Below the pieces are notes generated by a model. It saw only the letters and a program-made list of their open reading frames with translations, was not told the origin of the DNA and made no database searches. From contig CAVRBO010000001.1 of the NCBI GenBank assembly GCA_963719285.1, positions 434,001 through 498,000 on the forward strand: a stretch of DNA of 64,000 nt, written 5' to 3'. Positions 1 to 7,624 of the stretch are shown piece after piece. Each line of letters starts with the position of its first letter. Position 1 is the first letter of the stretch. The stretch is from C-114 sp963719285 (GTDB lineage: Bacteria; Chloroflexota; Limnocylindria; Limnocylindrales; CSP1-4). The translations under genes were made by a program, and so were the position numbers.

Positions 1-24
1 ACCGGATCCTTGCCGGGACGCGGT

Positions 25-44
25 TACCACCGCCCTGGGTGGTA
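25..44. repeat. Perfect inverted repeat TACCACC-N6-GGTGGTA
   Basis: Seven-base arms are perfectly complementary around a GCCCTG spacer. The site lies about 70 nt beyond the stop of the minus-strand zinc-ribbon gene. The arms match the palindrome repeated in the 50-bp array at 4101-4290, so it may be another copy of the same dispersed element. It could also be a transcript-end hairpin, although no T-run follows. Nothing else is recognisable in the first 116 bases. Confidence 0.5.
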
Positions 45-116
45 CGTGCAACGGGCCCGTGGCCGAACGGGCCTGCGGCCGCCGACCCACGGCGCCGAGG
101 GCGCCGAGGGCGCCCC

Positions 117-335
117 TCAGCTGGGGAGCCGCGCTCCGCAGCCCGCGCACGTCGCGCTCGTCACAAGGTTGCCCAGCCCGCACTTGAGGCAGCGCTTCTC
201 GCCCTCGGTCGAGACGGCGAACCGGCTCTCCCGGGGGCCGGCCGCTGCCAGCCGTTCGCGCCGCACGATCATCAACGTCGAGAGCATGCCGATGGCGGCG
301 ATGACGACGAGGAGGATCCCGACTTCCCGATCCAT
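117..335 (-). CDS. Small membrane-anchored zinc-ribbon protein
   Basis: This is a 72-residue protein. Residues about 5-23 form one hydrophobic helix (GILLVVIAAIGMLSTLMIV), followed by a basic stretch. A C-terminal zinc ribbon has two CxxC pairs (CLKCG and CAGCG). The ATG at 335 was chosen over the longer reading frame because a purine-rich GAGGTGGGAG ribosome-binding site sits just upstream, and because the extra N-terminal residues of the longer form are low-complexity. A role in membrane-proximal zinc or protein binding is inference; no specific family is recognised. It is transcribed away from the acyl-CoA dehydrogenase gene. Confidence 0.6.
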   Translation of the reverse strand: MDREVGILLVVIAAIGMLSTLMIVRRERLAAAGPRESRFAVSTEGEKRCLKCGLGNLVTSATCAGCGARLPS

Positions 336-474
336 CTGCTCCCACCTCGTTTCCCTGTGCGGCGAGAACCGCTGGTCCGACGGTCGGCCGCTGCGGAAAA
401 CGTACGCCGGAGCCTGCCTGCGTGCGCGGAACGAAGGTCCCGGCGGGACCATCGGGTGGTGCTAGCATGCCCCG

Positions 475-1656
475 GTGAACGGGGCATCCGAGGAGCACGC
501 CGGCTCGACCTACCGCCTCACCGAAGACCAGCTCATGCTGCGTGACGCGGTCCGCGTGCTGGCCGACGAGCGCATCGCGCCGCGGGCCGCCGAGATCGAC
601 CGCACGGCCGAGTTCCCGTGGGACATCAAGGAGCTCCTCGCGAGCCACGACATCCTCGGCCTGCCATTTCCGGTCGAGTACGGCGGTGTCGGCGGCGATC
701 TCCTGACCGTATGCCTGGCCATCGAGGCCATCAGCCGGGTGTGCGCCTCGTCCGGGCTGATCCTGGCGGTCCAGGAGCTCGCCTCGCTGGCGCTCCACTC
801 GGCCGGCACGGACGAACAGAAGCGGCGCTGGTTCCCGGACCTCGCGGCGGGTCGGAAGCTCATCGCGTTCGCCCTGACCGAGGCCGAGGCGGGCTCCGAC
901 GCCGCCGCCATCCGGACCCGGGCGGTGCGCGACGGCGATCACTACGTCATCGATGGCGCCAAGCGGTTCATCAGCCAGGGCGATGTCGCCGACCTCGTGA
1001 CCGTGTTCGCCGTCACCGATCCGGACGCCGGACGCCACCGCAACCTGTCGTGCTTCATCGTCGAGAAGGGGACGCCCGGCTTCAGCGCCCCGCGCGTCGA
1101 GCACAAGATGGGCATCCGCGGATCCACGACCGCAGAGCTGGTGTTCCAGGGCGTCCGGGTGCCGGCGGACCACCTCGTGGGAGCCGAGGGTGACGGCTTC
1201 TCGCTCGCGATGGGCACCCTCCTGCGCTCGCGCCCGGGGATCGCGGCCCAGGCGGTCGGGATCGCCCAGGGCGCCCTCGACGTCGCCTCGAAGTACGCCA
1301 CGGAGCGCCGCCAGTTCGGCAAGCCGATCGGCCAGCACCAGCTCGTCGCCGGGATGCTGGCCGACATGGACGCGGCCACCGAGGCGGCCCGCCAGCTCCT
1401 CTACAAGGCGTGCACGGAGATCGAGGCGGGTGCACCGGACGCGGGCCGCTGGTCGGCGATGTGTAAACTCGTGGCCGGAGACGCGGCGATGCGAGTGACC
1501 ACGGACGCCGTCCAGGTCCTCGGCGGATATGGCTATATCGACGAGTTTCCCGTCGAGCGGATGATGCGCGACGCCAAGATCACGCAGCTGTACGAAGGCA
1601 CGCAGCAGATCCAGCGGCTCGTCGTCGCACGCGCGCTCCTCGGCGGCCGCGACTGA
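475..1656 (+). CDS. Acyl-CoA dehydrogenase
   Basis: This 393-residue FAD-dependent acyl-CoA dehydrogenase oxidises an acyl-CoA to the trans-2-enoyl-CoA and passes electrons to ETF. It shows the family order: alpha-helical N-domain, the beta-domain FAD signature FALTEAEAGSDAA (about residues 130-142), RRQFGKPI in the C-domain, and LYEGTQQIQ near the end, where the Glu is the usual catalytic base of the MCAD/SCAD type. The length is standard. The GTG start is preceded by TAGCAT at 463-468 and no Shine-Dalgarno sequence, which fits a leaderless mRNA. etfB and etfA follow directly, so the three genes probably form a beta-oxidation or amino-acid-acyl-CoA module. Substrate chain length cannot be read from the sequence. 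Confidence 0.92.
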   Translation: MNGASEEHAGSTYRLTEDQLMLRDAVRVLADERIAPRAAEIDRTAEFPWDIKELLASHDILGLPFPVEYGGVGGDLLTVCLAIEAISRVCASSGLILAVQELASLALHSAGTDEQKRRWFPDLAAGRKLIAFALTEAEAGSDAAAIRTRAVRDGDHYVIDGAKRFISQGDVADLVTVFAVTDPDAGRHRNLSCFIVEKGTPGFSAPRVEHKMGIRGSTTAELVFQGVRVPADHLVGAEGDGFSLAMGTLLRSRPGIAAQAVGIAQGALDVASKYATERRQFGKPIGQHQLVAGMLADMDAATEAARQLLYKACTEIEAGAPDAGRWSAMCKLVAGDAAMRVTTDAVQVLGGYGYIDEFPVERMMRDAKITQLYEGTQQIQRLVVARALLGGRD

Positions 1657-1688
1657 CCGTTCGACGGATCGCGCTGGGACCACCACCG

Positions 1689-1711
1689 CGGGTCCGCTCC
1701 GAGCGGACCCG
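1689..1711 (+). other. Intergenic hairpin between the dehydrogenase gene and etfB
   Basis: GGGTCCGCTC at 1690-1699 is perfectly complementary to GAGCGGACCC at 1701-1710, and the flanking C and G extend the stem. No T-run follows, so it is more likely an mRNA-processing or stabilising hairpin between two co-transcribed genes than a terminator. A Shine-Dalgarno sequence (AGGAG) for etfB lies just downstream. Confidence 0.5.
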
Positions 1712-1737
1712 GACGTCCAGACAGGAGACCGTTCGAC

Positions 1738-2523
1738 GTGCGCATCGTCGTCCTCGCAAAGCCGGTCCCGGATGCCACGGGTCAGGAACGACTCGGTCCC
1801 GATGGCCGACTCGACCGGGCCGCCACCTCGGTCGTCGTCAACGGCAACGACGAGTACGCACTGGAAGCGGCACTCAAGCTCATCGAGGCGAGTCCCGACG
1901 GGGGCGAGGTCACGCTTCTCGCGATGGCCCCGCCGAACGCCCCCGACACGCTCCGCAAGGCGCTCGCCATGGGCGCGACACGGGGCGTCCTCGTGACCGA
2001 CCCGGCCCTCGCCGGTTCGTGTGTCGTGTCCACCGTGCGGGTCCTCGCCGCGGCGCTGCGCACCCTCGAGTTCGACCTGCTGTTCGCAGGCGCCGACACA
2101 TCCGACGGGGGAGGGGGCGTCGTGGGTGCCGGGGTGGCCACGCTGCTCGGCCTGCCCTATCTCTCGTACGCCGCGAAAGTCGAACCGGTCGGTGGCAAGG
2201 TTCTGGTCCATCGGATCACCGCGACCGGCTACGACATCGTGGAGGCGCCGATGCCGGCCCTCGTCGTTGCAACGCAGGCGCTCGGCGAGCCGCGCTATCC
2301 GTCGCTCAAGGGCATCATGGCCGCCCGGAACAAGGAGATCCTCACGCTCTCCCTTGCCGACCTCGGGCTGACCGCGGACGAGGTCGGCGGCGCGGTCGCC
2401 ACGACTCGGCTCGTGGGATCCCGGCCGCCCGCCGCCCGTGCGGCGACACGCGTCGTGAAGGCGCCGGCGGCGGAGGCGGCCCGCGAGGTCGTCGGCTTCC
2501 TGACCGAACGGAGGCTTGCCTGA
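1738..2523 (+). CDS. etfB: Electron transfer flavoprotein subunit beta
   Basis: This 261-residue ETF beta subunit carries electrons from acyl-CoA dehydrogenases, as a heterodimer with EtfA, to the membrane quinone pool. Recognisable features are the N-terminal KPVPD segment, NDEYALEAALKL near residue 38, the adenine-nucleotide region GADTSDGGGGVVG (about residue 118), and the C-terminal PRYPSLKGIMAARNK segment typical of ETF beta. The start is GTG with an AGGAG site about 10 nt upstream. Its stop codon overlaps the etfA start (TGATG), which implies translational coupling and equimolar subunits. Confidence 0.93.
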   Translation: MRIVVLAKPVPDATGQERLGPDGRLDRAATSVVVNGNDEYALEAALKLIEASPDGGEVTLLAMAPPNAPDTLRKALAMGATRGVLVTDPALAGSCVVSTVRVLAAALRTLEFDLLFAGADTSDGGGGVVGAGVATLLGLPYLSYAAKVEPVGGKVLVHRITATGYDIVEAPMPALVVATQALGEPRYPSLKGIMAARNKEILTLSLADLGLTADEVGGAVATTRLVGSRPPAARAATRVVKAPAAEAAREVVGFLTERRLA

Positions 2524-3500
2524 TGGCCGGGGCGATCTGGATCCTCGGCGAGGCGACCGAGACGGGCCTGGCCAGGATCAGCGGCGAGGTCGCGACACTC
2601 GCGCGGTCGCTCGCGACCGAGGCCGGGACCGGCGTCGTCGGCATCGTCGCGGGGGCCGATCCCACGGCCGCCGCGACGGCGCTCGCCGCGTTCGTCCCGG
2701 AGGTGCTCTCCTTGGTCGTTCCGGCCGCCGACGGTCACGCGCTGGTGCCTGCCATCGCCCCGTCCGTGGCGGCCCTCGTCGAGCGCGAAGGCCCGTCGTG
2801 CATCCTCATCGGCGGGACGTCCGACGGCCGCGATCTCGCCGGCGCCCTGTCCGCGCTCCTGGGCTGGGGGGTCCTGACGAATGCCACGGGCATGTCGTGG
2901 GCGGATGGCGGACCGACGGTCGAGATGTCCGCGTTCGGCGGCCGTCTCCTGACGACGAGCGCCTTCACGGCCGAGCACGGGATCGTCACGCTCAGGCCGG
3001 GGACGATGGATGCCTCTCCGTTGGCCGCGCCCGGGACCGTCAGCTCGGTGTCGGTGACCGCGACCGCGTCGCTGCCCGACGTCGCCATGACCGGCAGGGT
3101 CGTCGCGGAGGCGGCGGCCGCGCCCATCGAGGAGGCACGGATCATCGTCGCCGGCGGACGGGGCGTGGGTGGGCCGGATGGTTTCGGCATCGTCCAGGAG
3201 CTCGCAGACGCGCTCGGCGGTGCCGTTGGTGCGACGCGGGCGGCGGTGGACTCCGGCTGGATCCCCTACAGCCAGCAGATCGGCCAGACCGGCAAGATCG
3301 TGAAGCCGGCCCTGTATGTGGCCCTCGGCATCTCGGGGGCGATCCAGCACAAGGTCGGGATGCAGACCGCGTCGACGATCGTGGCCATCAACAGGGACCC
3401 GGACGCGCCGATCGGCGAGTTCGCCGACATGTTCGTCATCGGCGACCTGTTCGAGGTGGTGCCGGCGATCGTGGCCGAGCTGCGCGCGCGCGGGAGCTAG
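2523..3500 (+). CDS. etfA: Electron transfer flavoprotein subunit alpha
   Basis: This 325-residue ETF alpha subunit binds FAD through its C-terminal domain, which starts near residue 210. The segments GRGVGG, DSGWIPYSQQIGQTGK and LGISGAIQHKVGM are the classical ETF-alpha FAD signature. The N-terminal domain is the dimerisation half. The ATG at 2523 overlaps the etfB stop by one base. It works with EtfB and the adjacent acyl-CoA dehydrogenase. The ETF:quinone oxidoreductase is not in this window. Confidence 0.94.
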   Translation: MAGAIWILGEATETGLARISGEVATLARSLATEAGTGVVGIVAGADPTAAATALAAFVPEVLSLVVPAADGHALVPAIAPSVAALVEREGPSCILIGGTSDGRDLAGALSALLGWGVLTNATGMSWADGGPTVEMSAFGGRLLTTSAFTAEHGIVTLRPGTMDASPLAAPGTVSSVSVTATASLPDVAMTGRVVAEAAAAPIEEARIIVAGGRGVGGPDGFGIVQELADALGGAVGATRAAVDSGWIPYSQQIGQTGKIVKPALYVALGISGAIQHKVGMQTASTIVAINRDPDAPIGEFADMFVIGDLFEVVPAIVAELRARGS

Positions 3501-3509
3501 GCTTCCGGC

Positions 3510-4061
3510 ATGCCGATCTACGTCATCGCCCCCCTCGTCATCTTCGTGGCGTTGGCCGGCGTGTTCGGCGTGCTGATCCGGCGGGCGAGCCGGCTGCTCC
3601 GCATGACCCGTGCAGCGGACCAGTTCCGGGTGGGGCTGAGCGACCTCGCCGGACGGGTGGACCGGTCGCTGGCCGAGGTCGTCGACCTCGTCGACGCGGT
3701 CCGTCGCCATCAGCGCGACGCGTCCACGATCGAGGACAACCTGGCGGCGGCGACCCAGGCCATGGCGCTCTACGGCGACGAGGCGGCGGCCCTGAGCGTC
3801 CCGGCCCGGGGCCGCGACCGCCGACCCGACCTGGTGCATGAGCTCGACCGGGCCGGCCGGGCGCTCGAGATGATCGCCCACGGCTGCACCCTCATGGCGA
3901 CCGCGTCTCGACCGAACGCCGAGCTGGAGGCCCAGACCTCGATCAAGCGCGGGTATCTCAACCTCATCCACGCTCGGGAGGCCATCGGCCGGCTGGCGAC
4001 GGAGGCGATCGCGCTGTCGACGCCGGTCCCCAAGCCGCTCTTCAAGCGGAGCGTCCGCTGA
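3510..4061 (+). CDS. Membrane-anchored helical protein of unknown function
   Basis: This is a 183-residue protein. Residues 4-24 form one N-terminal transmembrane helix (YVIAPLVIFVALAGVFGVLI). The rest is predicted soluble and mostly helical, rich in Arg, Glu, Ala and Leu, and possibly coiled-coil. No known domain is recognised. The ATG is preceded by TAGGCT at 3498-3503 with a six-base gap and no Shine-Dalgarno sequence. That hexamer overlaps the etfA stop codon, so the gene may have its own leaderless promoter as well as read-through from etfBA. Function is unknown. Confidence 0.7.
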   Translation: MPIYVIAPLVIFVALAGVFGVLIRRASRLLRMTRAADQFRVGLSDLAGRVDRSLAEVVDLVDAVRRHQRDASTIEDNLAAATQAMALYGDEAAALSVPARGRDRRPDLVHELDRAGRALEMIAHGCTLMATASRPNAELEAQTSIKRGYLNLIHAREAIGRLATEAIALSTPVPKPLFKRSVR

Positions 4062-4100
4062 CCGACGCGCGGGCCGTGACCGTCCCGCGGCGGGTGCGGG

Positions 4101-4290
4101 GGACTCGTTTCGAGCCGGAGATCACCGCGGGTCGTGGTGTCCGCGCCGCGGCGCCCGTTTCGCGCCGGATACCACCGGTGGTAGTGCGATCCGCGCCGCG
4201 GCGCCCGTTTCGCGCCGGATACCACCGGTGGTAGTGCGATCCGCGCCGCGGCGCCCGTTTCGCGCCGGATACCACCACATGTGGTGTAAG
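4101..4290. repeat. 50-bp tandem repeat array with central palindromes
   Basis: Two 50-bp units (4141-4190 and 4191-4240) are identical base for base. A third (4241-4290) is identical for its first 32 bases and then diverges, and a degenerate copy occupies 4101-4140. The full units carry the 14-bp palindrome TACCACCGGTGGTA (4170-4183 and 4220-4233). The third unit carries CACCACATGTGGTG (4273-4286) instead. A second inverted repeat, GGCGC...GCGCC, lies in each unit. The array occupies the first part of the 471-base gap between the helical-protein gene and nrdR. The rest of the gap (4291-4466) shows nothing recognisable. The array may be a multi-site operator or a locally amplified palindromic repeat. 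Confidence 0.85.
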
Positions 4291-4466
4291 GCTCAGCCTC
4301 ATGTCCTAGGGGGCATGGACCGGGATGCGGGATGGTCGGCGTCGAGCGCAGACAGGCTCGGAGCGGCGCCTGGCGGGCGGTCCAGAAGTTCCTTGTACCA
4401 CCGGCCAGAGTAGGTGCCACCAAACGGTCGGGGAGACGTCCGACGGCCACGGCTCCTGATGCCCCG

Positions 4467-4516
4467 ACCACACCATGTAGTGGTATCCTCGTCGCACACC
4501 ACAAGTCCTTGTGGTG
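4467..4516 (+). promoter_or_regulatory. Probable NrdR-box pair over the nrdR promoter
   Basis: Two inverted repeats lie immediately upstream of nrdR: ACCACACCATGTAGTGGT (4467-4484, 7 of 9 pairs matched) and CACCACAAG-TC-CTTGTGGTG (4497-4516, perfect). Their centres are 31 bp apart. NrdR boxes in characterised bacteria are about 16 bp, occur in pairs, and lie about 31-32 bp centre to centre. A TATCCT -10-like hexamer sits between them (4484-4489), so occupancy would block the promoter. The inference is NrdR autoregulation. The exact box sequence differs from the best-known consensus. Confidence 0.6.
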
Positions 4517-4532
4517 CCGAGCTGGAGACCTG

Positions 4533-5057
4533 ATGCGCTGCCCCCAGTGCGGCGAGCGGGAGACCCGCGTCGTCGACTCGCGCGATCTGGACGATGCCGC
4601 GACGATCCGCCGTCGTCGCGAATGCTCCACCTGTTCCGCCCGATTCACGACCTACGAACGGGTCGAGGCCGCCCGTCTCGTCGTCACCAAGCGCGATGGC
4701 TCGCGCCAGGAGTTCGACCGCGACAAGCTCGCGTCGGGCCTGCGCAAGGCCCTGACCCGACGGCCCGTTCCGGACGGCGCGGCCGAAGCTGCTGCCGACG
4801 AGATCGAGGCCGAGCTGCGCTCGGGCGGGGCCGGCGAGATCCCCAGCTCGCGGGTGGGCGCCATGGCCATGGACCAGCTCCGCCAGATCGATCAGATCGC
4901 CTACATCCGGTTCGCCTCGGTCTACCAGAGCTTCGAGGACCTCGAGGATCTCAAGCGCGAGGTCGACACGCTGTACGCCACGCGCGATCCGGAGCTCGAC
5001 GAAGGCTCGTCGGGCGGCGGTGGCGACCGCGACCCGGACCCGGAAGCCGCCGCGTGA
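4533..5057 (+). CDS. nrdR: Transcriptional repressor NrdR
   Basis: This 174-residue NrdR represses ribonucleotide reductase genes in response to the ATP/dATP ratio. The N-terminal zinc ribbon has CPQC at residues 3-6 and CSTC near residue 31. The RFTTYERVE segment and an ATP-cone (about residues 46-136, VVTKRDGSRQEFDRDKL onward) follow. An acidic, glycine-rich tail extends past the usual length of about 155 residues. The ATG at 4533 gives the canonical MRCPQCG start; longer readings run into the regulatory repeats. No nrdA, nrdB or nrdJ gene is in this window, but dcd follows 10 bases later, linking the operon to dNTP supply. Confidence 0.95.
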   Translation: MRCPQCGERETRVVDSRDLDDAATIRRRRECSTCSARFTTYERVEAARLVVTKRDGSRQEFDRDKLASGLRKALTRRPVPDGAAEAAADEIEAELRSGGAGEIPSSRVGAMAMDQLRQIDQIAYIRFASVYQSFEDLEDLKREVDTLYATRDPELDEGSSGGGGDRDPDPEAAA

Positions 5058-5067
5058 TCGTGCTCGC

Positions 5068-6705
5068 GTGAGCGTCCTCTCGGATCGCGATATCCGGGCC
5101 GAGCTGGAGGCCGGTCGGATCAGGATCGACCCATACGACCCGGCCGATCTCCAGCCGTCGTCCGTGGACCTCCACCTGGACCGCTCGTTCCGCGTCTTCC
5201 GTAACAACCGCTACGCGTACATCGACGTGCGCGCTCCCCAGCCCGACCTGACGGAGATGCTCAAGGTCGCGGACGACGAGCCGTTCATCCTCCACCCGGG
5301 CGAGTTCGTGCTCGGCCAGATCCTGGAGTGGGTGGAGCTGCCCGACGACCTCGTGGCCCGCCTGGAAGGGAAGGCGTTGGCGCTCGACACGCCAGTGCCC
5401 ACGCCGTCGGGCTGGCGAACGATGGGGGATCTCGAGCCCGGGGATTTCGTATTCGACGAGACGGGGGCGCCGACGGAGATCGTTGCCGCGACGGCGGCGA
5501 TGGTCGATCGACCGTGTCGCGAAGTGATCTTCTCGGACGGGCAACGGGTCGTCGCAGACGCGTCCCACCAGTGGGTAACGGTGGACAAGAACGGTCGCAG
5601 ACGCGGCCGGGTGAATCCGAAGGTGCGAACCACCGACGAGATCCGACGCACGATCCGTGTCGGCGGAGAGGTCAACCACCACGTTCCTCTCGCAGGTCCG
5701 GTCGAATACCCGGATCGGATCGACCTCCCGATCGAGCCATACACGCTCGGCGCTTGGCTCGGGGACGGAACAACCACCGCTGCCAATATCACCAGCTATG
5801 ACCCCGAGGTACTCGAACAGGTCAGCGGTGACGGGTACAGCGTGCATGCAGTCGGGTACGCGCCAAACCTGTATCGCGTCGGAGGCACCGGCCAGACCAG
5901 GGACCCTGCAACAGGTCGGTACATGCGGAACGGGTCCTTGTCGAGTCGCCTCCGCTCGCTGGGCCTCATGAAGGGCAAGTTCGTCCCGCGACCGTACCTG
6001 GAGGCTGGTGTCGGGCAGCGGCTCGCCCTGCTGCAAGGATTGATGGATACCGACGGCTTCGTCGATCCCGCCGGTCGGTGTGAGTTCACGAGTACGCGCC
6101 GTGAGTTGAGTGATGCCGTGGTCGAGTTGGCCGCAGGGCTCGGGTTCCGGCCCTCCTTGACGACTGGTCGGGCCACGCTCAAGAGCGTGGATCACGGACC
6201 GAAGTACCGAGTCAAGTTCACGCCGGATCGGCCGGTGTTCAGACTCGGGCGCAAGCTCGCTCGGCAAAAGGCAGCGTCTGCGCGATTCCATCGCTTCCGC
6301 GGGATCGACGTGGTCCGTGTGGTGCCGTCCGTCCCGGTGAGATGCATCGAGGTCGCGTCGCCCAATGGCGTGTTCCTCGTCTCGAAGTCCTTCATCCCGA
6401 CGCACAACAGCTCATTGGGTCGCCTCGGCCTGCTCATCCACTCGACCGCGGGGTATGTCGACCCGGGCTGGAAGGGCAACCTGACCCTCGAGCTCTCGAA
6501 CGTGGCGAACCTGCCGATCGCGCTGTACTTCGGGATGCGCATCGGCCAGATCAGCTTCTTCCGGATGTCGTCACCGGTCGAGCGGCCGTACGGATCGAAG
6601 GGGCTCGGGTCCAAGTACCAGGGCCAGTCGGAACCGACGGCGTCGGCGTTCCACGAGGATTTCGAGGCCGGGCGGCGGACCGTCGAGCCGACCCGGAAGG
6701 GCTGA
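5068..6705 (+). CDS. dcd: dCTP deaminase (probably bifunctional) interrupted by an intein
   Basis: The 545-residue precursor consists of extein residues 1-102 and 448-545 around a 345-residue intein. The spliced 200-residue product closely resembles the mycobacterial/archaeal bifunctional dCTP deaminase-dUTPase, which makes dUMP from dCTP. It has QPSSVDLHLD, the rejoined EGK/SSLGRLGL active-site motif, HSTAGYVDPGW, TLELSN with the expected catalytic Glu, and a GSKYQGQ tail. The intein splits the motif between Lys102 and Ser448, so no active enzyme exists before splicing. The GTG at 5068 gives the standard MSVLSDRDIR start. Ten bases separate it from nrdR. Bifunctionality is inferred from similarity only. 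Confidence 0.93.
   Translation: MSVLSDRDIRAELEAGRIRIDPYDPADLQPSSVDLHLDRSFRVFRNNRYAYIDVRAPQPDLTEMLKVADDEPFILHPGEFVLGQILEWVELPDDLVARLEGKALALDTPVPTPSGWRTMGDLEPGDFVFDETGAPTEIVAATAAMVDRPCREVIFSDGQRVVADASHQWVTVDKNGRRRGRVNPKVRTTDEIRRTIRVGGEVNHHVPLAGPVEYPDRIDLPIEPYTLGAWLGDGTTTAANITSYDPEVLEQVSGDGYSVHAVGYAPNLYRVGGTGQTRDPATGRYMRNGSLSSRLRSLGLMKGKFVPRPYLEAGVGQRLALLQGLMDTDGFVDPAGRCEFTSTRRELSDAVVELAAGLGFRPSLTTGRATLKSVDHGPKYRVKFTPDRPVFRLGRKLARQKAASARFHRFRGIDVVRVVPSVPVRCIEVASPNGVFLVSKSFIPTHNSSLGRLGLLIHSTAGYVDPGWKGNLTLELSNVANLPIALYFGMRIGQISFFRMSSPVERPYGSKGLGSKYQGQSEPTASAFHEDFEAGRRTVEPTRKG
5374..6408 (+). mobile_element. Intein with LAGLIDADG homing endonuclease inside dcd
   Basis: This 345-residue in-frame insertion runs from Ala103 (ALALDTPVPTPSGW, block A) to His446-Asn447 (SKSFIPTHN, block G), followed by Ser as the +1 nucleophile. 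Block B lies near residues 157-172 (RVVADASHQWVTV). Two LAGLIDADG-type motifs are present: LGAWLGDG (about 227) and LQGLMDTDG (about 321), each with an acidic metal-binding residue, so the endonuclease looks intact. The first residue is Ala rather than Cys or Ser. Known Ala1 inteins splice by direct attack of the +1 residue. The insert reads as less GC-rich than its flanks by eye, consistent with horizontal entry. Confidence 0.92.
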
Positions 6706-6715
6706 GCGCCGGCCC

Positions 6716-7582
6716 GTGAGCCTGAACGACGCGGTCGACTGGCGCGCGGACCTCGGCGGCGGGGTGACCGTCGGGATCGTCCAGGCCGGGACGTTCCGGT
6801 CCGACGCGGGCGCCCTGTTCGGCCCGGTGCCGCGCGTCCTGTGGGACCGCCTCGTGACCGACGAGATCGACCCACAGCACCGCCTCCTCCAGGCGCTCAA
6901 CTGCCTCCTCGTCGAGACGCCGGCCGGGCGCGTGCTCGTCGAGACGGGCATCGGCGAGCGGGTCGATGAGAAGACCCGGACGATGCGCGCCTATGAGGGG
7001 CCGGCGATCCTGCCCGCGCTCTCGAAGGCCGGCTTCGACCCGGCCTCGATCGACGTCGTGGCGATGAGCCATCTCCACTTCGACCACGCGGGCGGGCTCC
7101 TGGCCGCCGACGGTGCGCGCGCATTCCCGCGGGCCACGATCGTCGCCCAGCGGGCGGAGTGGGAGATCGCGTTCAGCTTGAACAGCCGCGTTGTCGCGAG
7201 CTACGTCCAGCCGGAACTGGCCCTGGTCCGTGACTGGGGCGCCGAGGGCTGGGCGGACGGCGAGCGCGAGATCCTGCCGGGCGTGAGCGTCGTCCCGACG
7301 GGCGGCCACTCCGCGGGTCACCAGGCGATCGTCGTGCGCGGCTCGGGACCCTCCGCTCGGACGCTGGCGTTCTTCGGCGACCTGGCGATGCGGCCGTGGA
7401 GCGCCAACCCGCGCTGGGTGACCGCGTTCGACGACTACCCGCTCGACTCGGTCGACCGCAAGGCCGAGCTCTTCGCTCAGGCGGCCGAGGGCGGCTGGCT
7501 CATCGCCCTGTCCCATGAGCGAACGTCCCCGATCGGCCGGCTCATCCCCGACCGCGACCGCTACCGGTTCGAGCCGCTCTGA
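6716..7582 (+). CDS. MBL-fold metallo-hydrolase
   Basis: This is a 288-residue metallo-beta-lactamase-fold protein with the zinc-binding HLHFDHAGG motif near residues 119-127, a GGHSAGHQ histidine motif near residue 200, and an FGDLAM Asp ligand near residue 219. This layout is shared by lactonases and other small-molecule hydrolases of the superfamily; the substrate cannot be told. The GTG start lies 10 bases after dcd on the same strand, so co-transcription is possible. It ends 42 bases before the convergent GGDEF-EAL gene. Confidence 0.85.
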   Translation: MSLNDAVDWRADLGGGVTVGIVQAGTFRSDAGALFGPVPRVLWDRLVTDEIDPQHRLLQALNCLLVETPAGRVLVETGIGERVDEKTRTMRAYEGPAILPALSKAGFDPASIDVVAMSHLHFDHAGGLLAADGARAFPRATIVAQRAEWEIAFSLNSRVVASYVQPELALVRDWGAEGWADGEREILPGVSVVPTGGHSAGHQAIVVRGSGPSARTLAFFGDLAMRPWSANPRWVTAFDDYPLDSVDRKAELFAQAAEGGWLIALSHERTSPIGRLIPDRDRYRFEPL

Positions 7583-7624
7583 GGCGTCGCGCCAGCCGCT
7601 GGGCAGCAGCCAGGTCGACGGCGC

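Noticed and set aside
4101..4290. CRISPR array
   Set aside because: The 50-bp units abut directly with no unique spacers and no cas genes are present, so this is a simple tandem repeat.
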